Source: Amycolatopsis lurida (GTDB lineage: Bacteria > Actinomycetota > Actinomycetes > Mycobacteriales > Pseudonocardiaceae). From it: 64,000 nucleotides of DNA. The notes below the pieces were generated by a model. That model was not told where the DNA came from and ran no database searches. It was given only the letters and a program-made list of their open reading frames with translations. Location of the stretch: the NCBI RefSeq assembly GCF_900105055.1, contig NZ_FNTA01000003.1, positions 496,001 through 560,000 on the forward strand, given 5' to 3'. Below, piece by piece: positions 50,373 to 59,844 of the stretch (position 1 is the first letter of the stretch; each line of letters begins with the position of its first letter). The translations under genes were made by a program, and so were the position numbers.

Positions 50373-50714
50373 TCAGATGGAACGTCCCAGCAGGTCGACG
50401 AGCTGCGCGATCCGCTGCTCGTCACGGCGGTAGTGCGTCCACTTGCCCACCCGGGTGGACCGGACGAGCCCGGCGCGCTGCAGCAGCGCCATGTATGCCG
50501 ACACCGTGGACTGCGCGAGCCCCAGCTTAGCCTGGAGATGGCTGACGCAGACCCCGACCTCGTTCTGGTCGGCGATCGCGTTCTCCGGCGGGAAGTGCCG
50601 GTCCGGTTCGCGCAGCCACCCGAGCACCTGGAGGCGGATCGGGTTGGCGAGCGCCTTCAGCACCTCGACCAGATGGTCGGTGGTCTCGGGGACTGGTTCG
50701 GCTTGTGCGGTCAT
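50373..50714 (-). CDS. ArsR family transcriptional regulator
   Basis: 113 residues: VEVLKALANPIRLQVLGWL, then VCVSHLQAKLGLAQSTVSAYMA and LLQRAGLVRSTRVGKWTHYRRD, a complete winged helix. A single Cys (VGVCVSHLQ) in the recognition region may be part of a sensor site but no full metal-binding CxC is present, so it may sense an organic ligand or redox. Probably controls the downstream F420-type oxidoreductase. Confidence 0.9.
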   Translation of the reverse strand: MTAQAEPVPETTDHLVEVLKALANPIRLQVLGWLREPDRHFPPENAIADQNEVGVCVSHLQAKLGLAQSTVSAYMALLQRAGLVRSTRVGKWTHYRRDEQRIAQLVDLLGRSI

Positions 50715-50726
50715 GGTCCTTCGAGC

Positions 50727-51770
50727 TTAGGCGGTGCCGAGCCGTGCGGCCCTGCCGTCGGCCCCGCTCGCCCAGCACGCGCCGCGGGCGCAGTCGACCG
50801 AGTCGAGCGATCCGGTGTCGAAGGACTTCCAGTGCCGTCCGCCGTCCGGGCTCAGATCGCTTCCGCCGGGGCCGACGGCGATCACGGTGTTCCCCAGCCA
50901 CGCCAGGCCGGAGCGGTAGCCGACCGGGGCCTCGGCCGGGGTCCGCCAGGTACGCCCCCGATCCACGCTGAGCGCCACCGCGGGGCCAGGGGCGTTCGGC
51001 GCCGCGTAGTCGCCACCGATGGCCACGCCGTGCCGCGGATCCCGGAACGTCACCGAAAAGACCCCGGCGGAGGCGCCACTGGGCAACGGGGTGTCGGCGG
51101 CTTCCCAGGTCATCCCGCCGTCGCCGGAGTGCAGGACCCGCGCGCGGGCGCCGCCCCCGGTGGCGATCCAGGCGTCACGCGGGCCCGCCGTGGTGAGGCA
51201 CTGCCCGCTGGCGGCGAACGCGAACTCGCCGTCGAGCGCGGGAACCATGCCCTCGGCGGGAACGGGCTTCCACGTGCGGCCGCCGTCCGAAGTGGACTGC
51301 AACCGGAACTTGCCGCCGACCGGGTCGCTCATCGCGAGACCGCGCCGGTGGTCGAAGAACGCGACACAGTCGTAGAAGGCGGCAGGATCGCTGTTCTGGA
51401 AGGACAGTCGCCAGCTCCGGCCGCCGTCGTCGGTGCGGTAGATCCGGGACGCGTCCCCGGGTCCGATCGACAGCGCGACCGCGTGATCGGCGTCGAAAGC
51501 TTCGATGTCCCGGAAGTCGAGCGCCTCGGTGCCCGCCGGGGCGCTCGACTTCCAGGTGCGGCCGCGGTCCGTGGTGCGCAGGATGGTGCCCCTGCTGCCG
51601 CTGACCCACGCCGTCCGGGAATCCACCGCGGACAGGCCGCGCAGCTGGGCCTCCGTGCCCGTCGGAGTCTCCGTCCACGCGGGTTCTGGACAGTCCGGTG
51701 CGGCGTGCGCGACGCCGGTGAACGCCAACGGGACGACCGCACCCAGCAGGACCAGCAGCGCACGGCGCAT
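50727..51770 (-). CDS. Secreted beta-propeller protein with BNR/Ycf48-like repeats
   Basis: 347 residues. Signal peptide MRRALLVLLGAVVPLAFTGVAHA, then six or seven repeats containing the BNR pattern S-x-DGG-x-T/S-W (TTDRGRTWKSS, TDDGGRSWRL, TSDGGRTWKP, SGDGGMTWEA, SVDRGRTWRT, SPDGGRHWKS), a sialidase/Ycf48-type propeller. The catalytic residues of sialidases are not evident; binding or assembly roles are more likely. Start ATG 51770 with GGGAGAGG upstream, placing the palindrome at 51793 outside the gene. Confidence 0.85.
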   Translation of the reverse strand: MRRALLVLLGAVVPLAFTGVAHAAPDCPEPAWTETPTGTEAQLRGLSAVDSRTAWVSGSRGTILRTTDRGRTWKSSAPAGTEALDFRDIEAFDADHAVALSIGPGDASRIYRTDDGGRSWRLSFQNSDPAAFYDCVAFFDHRRGLAMSDPVGGKFRLQSTSDGGRTWKPVPAEGMVPALDGEFAFAASGQCLTTAGPRDAWIATGGGARARVLHSGDGGMTWEAADTPLPSGASAGVFSVTFRDPRHGVAIGGDYAAPNAPGPAVALSVDRGRTWRTPAEAPVGYRSGLAWLGNTVIAVGPGGSDLSPDGGRHWKSFDTGSLDSVDCARGACWASGADGRAARLGTA

Positions 51771-51792
51771 CGGCGCACCTCTCCCTCGAAGA

Positions 51793-51845
51793 TCCGTGAA
51801 GGCCACCTTAAGGGACTCTGGTTCCCTCAAGGTGGCCTTCACGGA
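51793..51845. terminator. Family B hairpin after pafA
   Basis: Arms TCCGTGAAGGCCACCTTAAG(GGA) and complement with one mismatch, loop CTCTGG, starting 5 bases beyond the pafA stop. Likely pafA terminator. Shares TCCGTGAAGGCC with the 38105 element. Confidence 0.8.
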
Positions 51846-51849
51846 CCAA

Positions 51850-53208
51850 TCAGAGTGAGCTGATCAGCCGCTCGACACGTTCGTCCACCGAGCGGAACGG
51901 GTCCTTGCACAGCACGGTCCGCTGCGCCTGGTCGTTCAGCTTGAGGTGCACCCAGTCCACGGTGAAGTCACGCCCGGCGGCCTGCGCGGCGGCGATGAAG
52001 TCACCGCGCAGCTTCGCCCGCGTGGTCTGCGGCGGGGTGTCCTTGGCCAGCTCGATCTCGCCGTCGTCGGTGACCCGCCGCACGAGTCCCTTCCGCTGCA
52101 GCAGGTCGAAGATGCCCCGCCCGCGCCGGATGTCGTGGTAGGCCAGGTCGAGCTGCGCGATCCGCGGGCTCGACAGGTCGAGGTCGTGCTTGTTGCGGTA
52201 CCGCTCGACGAGGCGGTGCTTGATCGCCCAGTCGATCTCGGTGTCGATCTTGCTGAAGTCCTGCTGCTCGACCGCCTCCAGCGCCCGGCCCCACAGTTCG
52301 ACGACGCGCTCGGACTGTGGCGACGAACCGGTCTCCTTGACGTGCTGGACGGCGCGGGCGTGGTACTCGCGCTGGATGTCCAGCGCGGACGCCTCGCGGC
52401 CGCCGGCGAGCCGCACCTGGCGGCGGCCGGTGAGGTCGTGGCTGATCTCCCGGATGGCCCTTATCGGGTTGTCCAGGGTGAAGTCGCGGAACTGGACGCC
52501 CGCTTCGATCATCTCCAGCACCAGGTTCGCCGATCCGACCTTGAGCATCGTGGTCGGTTCGGCCATGTTCGAGTCGCCGACGATCACGTGCAGGCGCCGG
52601 TAGCGTTCGGCGTCGGCGTGCGGCTCGTCGCGGGTGTTGATGATCGGCCGCGAGCGCGTGGTGGCGCTGGAGACGCCTTCCCAGATGTGTTCCGCTCGCT
52701 GGGACAGGCAGTACACGGCGCCGCGGGGCGTCTGCAGCACCTTGCCGGCGCCGCAGATGAGCTGCCGGGTCACCAGGAACGGCAGCAGCACGTCGGCGAT
52801 CCGGGAGAACTCACCCGCCCGGGTCACCAGGTAGTTCTCGTGACAGCCGTAGGAGTTGCCCGCCGAGTCGGTGTTGTTCTTGAACAGGAAGATGTCGCCG
52901 CCGATGCCCTCGTCCGCCAGCCGCCGCTCGGCGTCGACCAGGAGGTCCTCGAGGATCCGCTCCCCCGCCTTGTCGTGCGTGACGAGCTGGACGAGGTCGT
53001 CGCATTCGGCCGTCGCGTACTCAGGGTGGGAACCCACGTCGAGGTAGAGTCGCGAGCCGTTCGACAGGAAGACGTTCGACGAACGCCCCCAGGACACGAC
53101 ACGCCGAAACAGGTAACGCGCCACTTCGTCCGGGGAGAGCCTGCGTTGCCCGTGAAAGGTGCACGTGACCCCGAACTCGGTCTCGATGCCAAAGATCCGC
53201 CGCTGCAT
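51850..53208 (-). CDS. pafA: Pup--protein ligase PafA
   Basis: 452 residues, the same length and near-identical motifs to M. tuberculosis Paf[37 protein letters not shown] (shown partly), [42 protein letters not shown]. Glutamine-synthetase-like fold that uses ATP to phosphorylate the Pup C-terminal Glu and join it to substrate lysines. TACTCT six bases before ATG 53208 suggests a leaderless mRNA. Works with Pup, Dop, ARC and PrcBA encoded further right. Confidence 0.97.
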   Translation of the reverse strand: MQRRIFGIETEFGVTCTFHGQRRLSPDEVARYLFRRVVSWGRSSNVFLSNGSRLYLDVGSHPEYATAECDDLVQLVTHDKAGERILEDLLVDAERRLADEGIGGDIFLFKNNTDSAGNSYGCHENYLVTRAGEFSRIADVLLPFLVTRQLICGAGKVLQTPRGAVYCLSQRAEHIWEGVSSATTRSRPIINTRDEPHADAERYRRLHVIVGDSNMAEPTTMLKVGSANLVLEMIEAGVQFRDFTLDNPIRAIREISHDLTGRRQVRLAGGREASALDIQREYHARAVQHVKETGSSPQSERVVELWGRALEAVEQQDFSKIDTEIDWAIKHRLVERYRNKHDLDLSSPRIAQLDLAYHDIRRGRGIFDLLQRKGLVRRVTDDGEIELAKDTPPQTTRAKLRGDFIAAAQAAGRDFTVDWVHLKLNDQAQRTVLCKDPFRSVDERVERLISSL

Positions 53209-53355
53209 CCCACCAGAGTAGGCGGTGAAGACCCACTGAAGGTGCGCCGTTCGGGCGGCGACACGCGGTAGGTACGTTGCATTCGGTGAAAGGTGTGCGT
53301 GACGTCCCGATCGGGTCTCACGCGCATGACGTTCCGGGCCGGAAGTGGAGAACCC

Positions 53356-54834
53356 GTGTTAAAGCAGCTCAAGCGCCCTTTCCGCAAGGTCGGGCGGACC
53401 GATCGGCGGCTGATGGCACGGAGTGCGGCCCTGCCGAGGACCAGGGCCGACGACGTGATCACGTCGCTCTCCAAAAGTGCGGACAAATCCAAGCTTTGGT
53501 GGTGTGTCGCGGTCCTGCTCGCGGCGAAGAAGGGGCCGACGCGCCGAGGGGCGCTCCGCGGTGTGGCCGCCATCGCCGGGGCCAGCGCGGCGGCGAACCT
53601 GATCGGCAAGCCGCTGTTCCCCCGCCGCCGCCCCGCGGCCGAAGAGGTGCCGATGCACCGGCGGCTCGTCCGGCGCCCGACCTCGTCGTCGTTCCCGTCC
53701 GGGCACTCGGCGTCCGCGGCCGCCTTCGTCACGGCCGTCGCGATGGAGTCACCCAAGGCGGGCGCCGCCCTCGTGCCGCTGGCCGCCGCCGTGGCCTATT
53801 CCCGGGTCCACACCGGCGTCCACTGGCCCAGTGACGTCGGCGTGGGGATCGGGATCGGTGTCGGCGCCGGCCTGCTGACGCGGCACTGGTGGCCGCTGAA
53901 CGACGACGTCCCCGGCCGCACCGCGCACACCGCCGAGGCGCCCGAGATGCGCGACGGCGAGGACATGCTCGTCCTGGTCAACCCGCATTCGGGGATCGAC
54001 GGCCAGGATCCGACCGAGGAAGCCCGGTTCGCCTGGCCCAAGGCCACCATCCTGTATCCGGACGCGAAGCGCGACCTGCGCGATCAGCTCTGCGACGAGA
54101 TCGCCTCCCGCGACAACACCGTGCGCGCGCTCGGTGTCGCAGGCGGTGACGGGACCGTCGCCGCCGTGGCCGCCGTCGCGGCCGACCACGACCTGCCGCT
54201 CGCGCTCATCCCGGCCGGCACCCTCAACCACTTCGCCCGGGATGTGGGCATGCGCTCGATGCCCGACGCGGACGCCGCCACCGAAGCGGGCAACGCCGTC
54301 GGCGTGGACCTCGGCGAGGTCGAGATCAACCACGACGACGACCACCGCTACTTCGTCAACACCGCCAGCCTCGGCGGCTACCCGGAAATGGTCCGGATCC
54401 GGGAAAGGCTGCAGAAGCGGCACCCGAAGTGGCCGTCGGCGGCGATCGCGCTCGCCCGCACCCTCCGGCGCGCCAAGCCGCTGGAAGTGACCCTCAACGG
54501 CAAGCACACCAGCATCTGGCTGCTGTTCGTCGGCAACGGCACCTACTCGCCGAAGGGATTCGCGCCCTCACGCCGCCCAGCGCTCGACACCGGTCTTCTC
54601 GACGTCCGGTACCTGCGCGCCGACGTGCCGTACTCGCGAGCACGGTTCATCCTCGCCACGATCACGAACAGCCTCAACGCCAGCCACGTCTACCAGGAAC
54701 TCGACGTTCAGGAATTGCACGTCCGGCTGCTGAACGGCAACCGCCGCGTCGCCACCGACGGTGAGGTCGGCCCGCTCGGCAACGACTTCCGCTTCCGGTC
54801 GCGGCCCAGCGCGCTCACCATCTACCGCCTGTAG
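53356..54834 (+). CDS. Fusion of PAP2 lipid phosphatase and lipid kinase
   Basis: 492 residues from GTG 53356 (GGAG seven bases upstream). Residues about 20-185: PAP2 phosphatase with [20 protein letters not shown] and [14 protein letters not shown], the three phosphatase motifs, in hydrophobic surroundings. Residues about 205-490: diacylglycerol-kinase domain with [14 protein letters not shown] and [11 protein letters not shown]. Opposite activities, dephosphorylating and phosphorylating lipids, on one chain; occurs in other actinobacteria. Membrane-associated. Divergent from pafA, occupying the gap where mycobacteria have unrelated genes. Confidence 0.92.
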   Translation: MLKQLKRPFRKVGRTDRRLMARSAALPRTRADDVITSLSKSADKSKLWWCVAVLLAAKKGPTRRGALRGVAAIAGASAAANLIGKPLFPRRRPAAEEVPMHRRLVRRPTSSSFPSGHSASAAAFVTAVAMESPKAGAALVPLAAAVAYSRVHTGVHWPSDVGVGIGIGVGAGLLTRHWWPLNDDVPGRTAHTAEAPEMRDGEDMLVLVNPHSGIDGQDPTEEARFAWPKATILYPDAKRDLRDQLCDEIASRDNTVRALGVAGGDGTVAAVAAVAADHDLPLALIPAGTLNHFARDVGMRSMPDADAATEAGNAVGVDLGEVEINHDDDHRYFVNTASLGGYPEMVRIRERLQKRHPKWPSAAIALARTLRRAKPLEVTLNGKHTSIWLLFVGNGTYSPKGFAPSRRPALDTGLLDVRYLRADVPYSRARFILATITNSLNASHVYQELDVQELHVRLLNGNRRVATDGEVGPLGNDFRFRSRPSALTIYRL

Positions 54835-54892
54835 GCGCTTGTCCTTGGCGGGGCGCGTCCATTGTGTCTTGACGGCAGGGCAAAAGTGGCGA

Positions 54893-54945
54893 GTTGCGAA
54901 AGCCACTTTCGCAACGTTGAAGGTTGCGAAAGTGGCTTTCGCAAC
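54893..54945. repeat. Nested palindrome of four GTTGCGAAAG arms
   Basis: Two 23-base arms, reverse complements of each other, flank GTTGAAG. Each arm is itself almost a palindrome: GTTGCGAAAG-CCA-CTTTCGCAAC and GTTGCGAAAG-TGG-CTTTCGCAAC. One long hairpin or two side-by-side hairpins are possible. Confidence 0.85.
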
Positions 54946-55036
54946 GTCAGCCGGGATGGGCGCCGCGAAAGGCCGCGAGCTGGCCGCCCACCGCACCCGA
55001 CACCTTTGCCTTACCCCTCAATACAACGCGGCCCGC

Positions 55037-55095
55037 AAGTACGTGAAGGCCCCCTTCATTGCGCTAGACGCAATGAAGGGGGCCTTCACGTACTT
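55037..55095. terminator. Perfect 27-bp hairpin after prcA (family B)
   Basis: Arms AAGTACGTGAAGGCCCCCTT(CATTGCG) and exact complement, loop CTAGA, 9 bases beyond the prcA stop. Longest perfect palindrome in the window; likely end of the dop-pup-prcBA transcript. Core GTGAAGGCC is shared with other family B elements. Confidence 0.85.
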
Positions 55096-55103
55096 CGAGA
55101 GGC

Positions 55104-55859
55104 TCAGTCCTTCTTGGACTCACCGTCAGGCTTGTCGCCCTCGGCGTCGTCCGTCTTCGGCTCCTCCGGCTCGGCGGGCAGCAGCGCGTCCAGCGCGGCA
55201 CCGGCGACCCGGCGGAACTTGCGGCCGCGCCGCTCGCGCTCCAGTACGGCGACCTCGAGCTTCACCGGGTCCGAGTCGCCGTTCGCGGGCGTGGGGGTGT
55301 TGGCGCGCAACGCCTTCACCGCGACACCGAGCGCCGCTTCCAGCTCCATGTCCGACTCGAAGCTCTCCTTGAGCTTCGTGGTGAGCGTGTCGGCCTGACC
55401 GCCCATCACGACGAACTTCGGCTCGTCGAAGATCGAGCCGTCGTAGGTCAGCCGGTACAGCTGGTCCTCGGCGGCGGTCGCGCCGACCTCGGCGACGCAG
55501 ACCTCCACCTCGAACGGCTTCAGCTGCTCGGTGAAGATGCTGCCCAGCGTCGCGGCGTACGCGTTCGCCAGCGCACGCGCGCTGACGTCGCGCCGGTCGT
55601 ACTGGTAGCCCTTCAGGTCCGCGTGCCGGATACCGGCGACGCGGAGGTTTTCGAACTCGCTGTAGCGGCCGACGGCCGCGAAACCGATCCGGTCGTAGAT
55701 CTCCGACACCTTGTGCAACGTCGCCGAGGGATTCTCGGCCACGAACAGCACGCCACCGCGGTACTTGAGCACGACCACGCTCCGGCCACGCGCGATGCCC
55801 TTGCGCGCGATCTCGGAACGCTCCCGCATCAGCTGCTCGGGAGAGGCGTACAACGGCAT
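55104..55859 (-). CDS. prcA: Proteasome alpha subunit PrcA
   Basis: 251 residues. Forms the outer rings and gate of the 20S core. [20 protein letters not shown] is the gating N-terminal helix region, followed by [20 protein letters not shown]. No catalytic Thr, as expected. The C-terminus is a long acidic, disordered tail ([20 protein letters not shown]). Located 58 bases after prcB. Start at ATG 55859; GTG 55865 also possible. Confidence 0.96.
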   Translation of the reverse strand: MPLYASPEQLMRERSEIARKGIARGRSVVVLKYRGGVLFVAENPSATLHKVSEIYDRIGFAAVGRYSEFENLRVAGIRHADLKGYQYDRRDVSARALANAYAATLGSIFTEQLKPFEVEVCVAEVGATAAEDQLYRLTYDGSIFDEPKFVVMGGQADTLTTKLKESFESDMELEAALGVAVKALRANTPTPANGDSDPVKLEVAVLERERRGRKFRRVAGAALDALLPAEPEEPKTDDAEGDKPDGESKKD

Positions 55860-55917
55860 CGTCACTGTGGTGCTCCGCTCTTTCGGGCTCTCATCGGGAA
55901 GGGACAGGGAAGGACGG

Positions 55918-56754
55918 CTAGCGCCCGCGCTCGGCTCGTACGGCCACGACGGCCTCGGCCACCGCTGTCGTCTGCTCGAGGGGCAGCGCCACCGCACCCT
56001 GCTCCGCGGTGACCGTCACGATCGTCGGGAAGATCCGGCGCACCAGATCCGGCCCGCCGGTCGCGGTGTCGTCGTCCGCCGCGTCGTACAACGCCTCCAC
56101 CGCCGTCCGGATCGCGGCTTCGGCGTCCGCGTCCGGGTCGTACAGCTTCTTCAGCGAGCCCTTCGCGAACAGCGATCCCGAGCCGATGGCGTGGTAGCCC
56201 GCGTTCTCCTCGTAGCGGCCGCCCGTCGCGTCGTACGAGACGATCCGGCCCGCGTGCTTCGCGTCCTCGGCGTCGAGGTCGTACCCGACGAACAGCGGCA
56301 GCACGGCCAGCCCCGCCATCGCCATCTCGAGGTTGGACTTCACCAGCCCCGCGAGCTTGTTCGTCTTACCGTCGAGCGAGAGCGAAACACCCTCGATCTT
56401 CTCGTAGTGCGCCAGTTCGACCGCGTACAGCCGCACCATCTCGATCGCCAGCCCGGCCGAGCCCGCGATGCCCACTGCCGAATACTCGTCGGTGACGTGG
56501 ACCTTCTCCATGTCGCGCGAAGCGATCAGGTTGCCCGACGTCGCCCGCCGGTCACCGGCGATCAGCACCCCGCCCGCGAACTTGACCGCGACGATCGTCG
56601 TCCCGTGCGGGGCGTCCAGCCCGCCCGCCCCGGTCGAGACCCGCCGCTCCGGGAGCAGCTCGGGCGCCTGCGCCCGAAGGAAGTCCGAGAACGACGAGGT
56701 CGCCGACGAGAAGTACGCGGCGGGCAGCGCCGACTTACCCGAGGTGTGTTCCAT
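55918..56754 (-). CDS. prcB: Proteasome beta subunit PrcB
   Basis: 278 residues. A 51-residue propeptide ends DAPHG; self-cleavage before Thr52 ([12 protein letters not shown]) exposes the catalytic Thr1. Lys33-equivalent is in GDRRATSGN (Asp17/Arg19 region) and downstream residues. Assembles into the two inner rings of the 20S core with PrcA. Lies 77 bases after pup and before prcA, the canonical order. Confidence 0.96.
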   Translation of the reverse strand: MEHTSGKSALPAAYFSSATSSFSDFLRAQAPELLPERRVSTGAGGLDAPHGTTIVAVKFAGGVLIAGDRRATSGNLIASRDMEKVHVTDEYSAVGIAGSAGLAIEMVRLYAVELAHYEKIEGVSLSLDGKTNKLAGLVKSNLEMAMAGLAVLPLFVGYDLDAEDAKHAGRIVSYDATGGRYEENAGYHAIGSGSLFAKGSLKKLYDPDADAEAAIRTAVEALYDAADDDTATGGPDLVRRIFPTIVTVTAEQGAVALPLEQTTAVAEAVVAVRAERGR

Positions 56755-56831
56755 ACGTGCTCAAAGTTCCAATCTGTGTGATCCGCCGGGTCCGCACAGG
56801 CGGCCCCGGCCCGGGGCCGCCGGAAGACGAG

Positions 56832-57026
56832 TTACTCGCCGCCCTTTTGCACGTAGGCGCGGACGAAGTCCTCGGCGTTCTCCTCGAGCACGTCGTCGAT
56901 CTCGTCGAGGATCGTGTCGACGTCCTCGCCGAGCTTCTCGCGCCGTTCCTGACCCGCCGGACCGCCTTCCTCGAACTCTTCGTCCGAGTCGCCGCCGCCG
57001 TGCTTTTCGATCTTTTCCTGAGCCAT
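56832..57026 (-). CDS. pup: Prokaryotic ubiquitin-like protein Pup
   Basis: 64 residues, mostly disordered, with the ARC-binding helical stretch DTILDEIDDVLEENAEDFV and the C-terminus YVQKGGE. The final residue is Glu encoded by GAG before TAA, so Pup is made in the ligation-ready form and needs no deamidation by Dop. GGGAGG upstream of the ATG. Second gene of the dop-pup-prcB-prcA run. Confidence 0.97.
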   Translation of the reverse strand: MAQEKIEKHGGGDSDEEFEEGGPAGQERREKLGEDVDTILDEIDDVLEENAEDFVRAYVQKGGE

Positions 57027-57123
57027 CTCGCCTCCCGGTGTGGCCGATGTTTCCTAGCCTACCCAGCGGTCCCGACAATCCGCGGGATCCGTGATCGCTT
57101 AACCCCGATGAAAGGAAATCCCG

Positions 57124-58626
57124 CTAGTCCGAACCGGTGAGCGCCTCCACCAGCTCCTCGGCGGTCGCGGAGTCGTCCAGCAACTTCCCCACGTGGGCCT
57201 TCGTGCCCCGCAACGGCTCCAACGTCGGGATCCGCACCAGCGATTCCCTGCCGACGTCGAAGATGACCGAATCCCACGACGCCGCGGCGATGGAGTTGGC
57301 GTACTTCTCCAGCGTGCGGCCCCGGAAGTAGGCCCTGGTGTCCGAAGGCGGGGTCGTGACCGCCTCCAGCACCTCCTCCTCGGTCACCAGGCGCTTCATC
57401 GAACCCCTGGTGACGAGCCTGTTGTACAGGCCCTTGTCCAGCCGGACATCCGAGTACTGCAGGTCGACCAGCCGCAGCCGCGGCGCACCCCAGGCCAGCT
57501 GGTCCCGCGCGCGGTAACCCTCGAGCAACCGCAGCTTCGCCGGCCAGTCCAGCCTGTCCGCGCATTCCTGGGGGTCCCGCGCCAGGGCGTCCAGGATCTC
57601 GCCCCAGACCCGCAGGACCTCCTTGGAGGCCTCGTCCGCGCCGGTGCGCTCCAGGTTCGCCGCCGCGATCTCGTGGTAGGCGAACTGGAGGTCCAGCCCG
57701 GTGTACTTGCGCCCGTTGGCCAGCGACACCTTCGCCTTCAGCGTCGGGTCGTGGCTGATCTGGTGGACGGCCCGCACCGGTTCGTCCAGTTTCAGGTCGT
57801 CGAACCGGATGCCCGCTTCGATCAGGTCCAGCACCAGCGCCGTCGTGCCGACCTTGAGGTACGTCGAGTACTCGGCCAGGTTCGCGTCGCCGATGATGAC
57901 GTGCAGACGGCGGTACTTGTCCGCGTCGGCGTGCGGCTCGTCGCGGGTGTTGATGATCCCGCGTTTGAGGGTGGTCTCCAGGCCGACCTCGACCTCGATG
58001 TAGTCCGAGCGCTGCGAGAGCTGGAAACCCGCTTCTTCGCTCTGCTGCCCGACACCGACACGGCCCGAACCCGTGATCACCTGACGGGACGCGAAGAACG
58101 GCGTCAGCCCCGCGATCACCGCGGTGAACGGGGTCGACCGCTGCATCAGGTAGTTCTCGTGCGTGCCGTAGCTCGCGCCCTTGCCGTCGACGTTGTTCTT
58201 GTACAGCTGCAACGGCGGCTGTCCCGGCACCGTGGCGGCCTTGCGCGCCGCCTCCTCCATGACCCGTTCGCCCGCCTTGTCCCAGATGACCGCGTCGCGC
58301 GCGTTCGTCACCTCGGGCGCCGAATACTCGGGGTGCGCGTGGTCGACGTACAGCCGCGCTCCGTTGGTCAGGATCACGTTCGCCGCGCCGAGGTCCTCGA
58401 CGTCCGGGTCGTGTCCCGGGCCGCTCGGGCCGGTCAGATCGAACCCGCGCGCGTCGCGCAGGGGCGATTCGACCTCGTAGTCCCACCGTGCCCGCCTTGC
58501 CCGCGGGACATCCGCCGCTGCCGCGTAGGCCAGCACGACCTGGGTCGAGGTGAGTACCGGGTTCGCCGTCGCGTCGCCCGGCACCGCGATGCCGTACTCG
58601 ACTTCGGTTCCCATGATCCGCCGCAT
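57124..58626 (-). CDS. dop: Pup deamidase/depupylase Dop
   Basis: 500 residues, homologous to PafA (shared [30 protein letters not shown]). Start at ATG 58626, giving [17 protein letters not shown], the usual N-terminus; TAGGGT lies seven bases before it. Contains the long Dop loop region after position 40 ([10 protein letters not shown] context at about 80-95) that distinguishes it from PafA. Removes Pup from substrates; deamidation is unnecessary since Pup ends in Glu. First gene of the operon with pup, prcB and prcA. Confidence 0.96.
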   Translation of the reverse strand: MRRIMGTEVEYGIAVPGDATANPVLTSTQVVLAYAAAADVPRARRARWDYEVESPLRDARGFDLTGPSGPGHDPDVEDLGAANVILTNGARLYVDHAHPEYSAPEVTNARDAVIWDKAGERVMEEAARKAATVPGQPPLQLYKNNVDGKGASYGTHENYLMQRSTPFTAVIAGLTPFFASRQVITGSGRVGVGQQSEEAGFQLSQRSDYIEVEVGLETTLKRGIINTRDEPHADADKYRRLHVIIGDANLAEYSTYLKVGTTALVLDLIEAGIRFDDLKLDEPVRAVHQISHDPTLKAKVSLANGRKYTGLDLQFAYHEIAAANLERTGADEASKEVLRVWGEILDALARDPQECADRLDWPAKLRLLEGYRARDQLAWGAPRLRLVDLQYSDVRLDKGLYNRLVTRGSMKRLVTEEEVLEAVTTPPSDTRAYFRGRTLEKYANSIAAASWDSVIFDVGRESLVRIPTLEPLRGTKAHVGKLLDDSATAEELVEALTGSD

Positions 58627-58669
58627 ACCCACCACCCTACGGGGTCCGGGCCGTGCGACGATGCCCCCC

Positions 58670-59188
58670 ATGTCAGGCAGTGACGAACTCGTTGCGCTCT
58701 ATGACCTCGGCGGAACCGTGGTGGGAGCGGCCACTCGCTCCCGGGTCCGCGCCGAAGGACTCTGGCACGCGGCGGGTGTGGTGTTGGTCCGTTCGAGTGA
58801 CGGAGGCTCGGTTTACGTGCACCTGCGCACTCCCACGAAGGACGTCTATCCCTCCACTTGGGACTGCTGGGCGGGCGGCATCGTCGCCGCGGGTGAGACA
58901 CCGGAGGAGTGCGCGCGCCGGGAACTCGCTGAAGAACTGGGTGTTCACGGAGCGGAACTACGGCCGCTTTTCGTCCACGTCACCGACGACGACACGATCC
59001 GCTGCCACAACTTCGCGTTCGAGACACGTTGGGACGGCCCCTTCGTCCATCAGCCGTCCGAAGTCGTCGAAGGACGTTGGCTGACGCTGGCCGAATTGCG
59101 TTCGTGGCTCGACGATCCGGAGAGCCGGTTCATCCCGGACGGCCGTCTCGGCGCGCTGGAGTGGTTCCGGCGCGAGAACGCCCGCTAG
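58670..59188 (+). CDS. Nudix hydrolase
   Basis: 172 residues. Complete Nudix box [20 protein letters not shown] followed by ELGV, where the REL-EE core binds Mg or Mn; IPP isomerase-like features ([14 protein letters not shown]) suggest the Idi/YfcD subgroup. Hydrolyses nucleoside-diphosphate-linked compounds; substrate unknown. Divergent from dop with a 43-base gap, so promoters overlap. Its stop overlaps the convergent lipoprotein gene. Confidence 0.92.
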   Translation: MSGSDELVALYDLGGTVVGAATRSRVRAEGLWHAAGVVLVRSSDGGSVYVHLRTPTKDVYPSTWDCWAGGIVAAGETPEECARRELAEELGVHGAELRPLFVHVTDDDTIRCHNFAFETRWDGPFVHQPSEVVEGRWLTLAELRSWLDDPESRFIPDGRLGALEWFRRENAR

Positions 59189-59790
59189 GCCGAACGGAGG
59201 CGCTGTGCGACGATCGGCAGCAGCCGCTTCGCCGCCTCCGTCGCCCTCGCCTCGGTTCCGGCCGTGACACTGAGGGCTGAGACGAGCTTCCCCTTGGCGA
59301 GCAACACCGTGCAGGTCGTGCCGTCGCACCACGCACGCTGGACCTCTATGCCGGTTTGCTTCGCGAGAGTGACCTTCTTGCCGTCACAGTCCGCCCGGAG
59401 GACGACGTCCGAAGCGGCGCGACCGGTGTACTCGGTGACCTGATGTTCCAGCGTCGATCCGCTGGGATACGACCACGCGATCGAGCGGCTCGTGTCCCGG
59501 GTGAGACCGGTCAGACAGCCGGACATCCTGCTCTCGCCGGGAACGACCTCTTCCTCGGCGACGTCCTCGTCGGTCAGCAACGCGGCGGAAACGGCCGCGG
59601 GGACGGGAGCCCGGGTCGACGACGGCGGCACCGGGTTGGCCTGCGGCTTCACCGAAGGCTGCGACGGCTCGACCGTGGGTGTCGGCGTCGGATCGTCGTA
59701 GTAGGTGTCGAGGTCGTTGGGACGGTCGGCGCACCCCGACAGACCGAACAGCGCGACCGTCGCCACCGCGAGCACCTGCCGATGACGCAC
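59185..59790 (-). CDS. Hypothetical lipoprotein
   Basis: 201 residues. Lipobox LSGC (Cys20), then a Pro/Thr-rich linker (TPTPTVEPSQPSVKPQ) and a domain with four Cys (SGCLTGLTR, RADCDGKK, AWCDGTTCTVLL), likely with two disulfides. Extracytoplasmic, lipid-anchored. Similar lipoproteins occur in other actinobacteria without known role. Converges on the Nudix gene. Confidence 0.78.
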   Translation of the reverse strand: MRHRQVLAVATVALFGLSGCADRPNDLDTYYDDPTPTPTVEPSQPSVKPQANPVPPSSTRAPVPAAVSAALLTDEDVAEEEVVPGESRMSGCLTGLTRDTSRSIAWSYPSGSTLEHQVTEYTGRAASDVVLRADCDGKKVTLAKQTGIEVQRAWCDGTTCTVLLAKGKLVSALSVTAGTEARATEAAKRLLPIVAQRLRSA

Positions 59791-59844
59791 CCTCGAGCCC
59801 TCCCGGCTTCCGCCTGACGTTTGCCGCGAGACTAGTCCAGCCCC

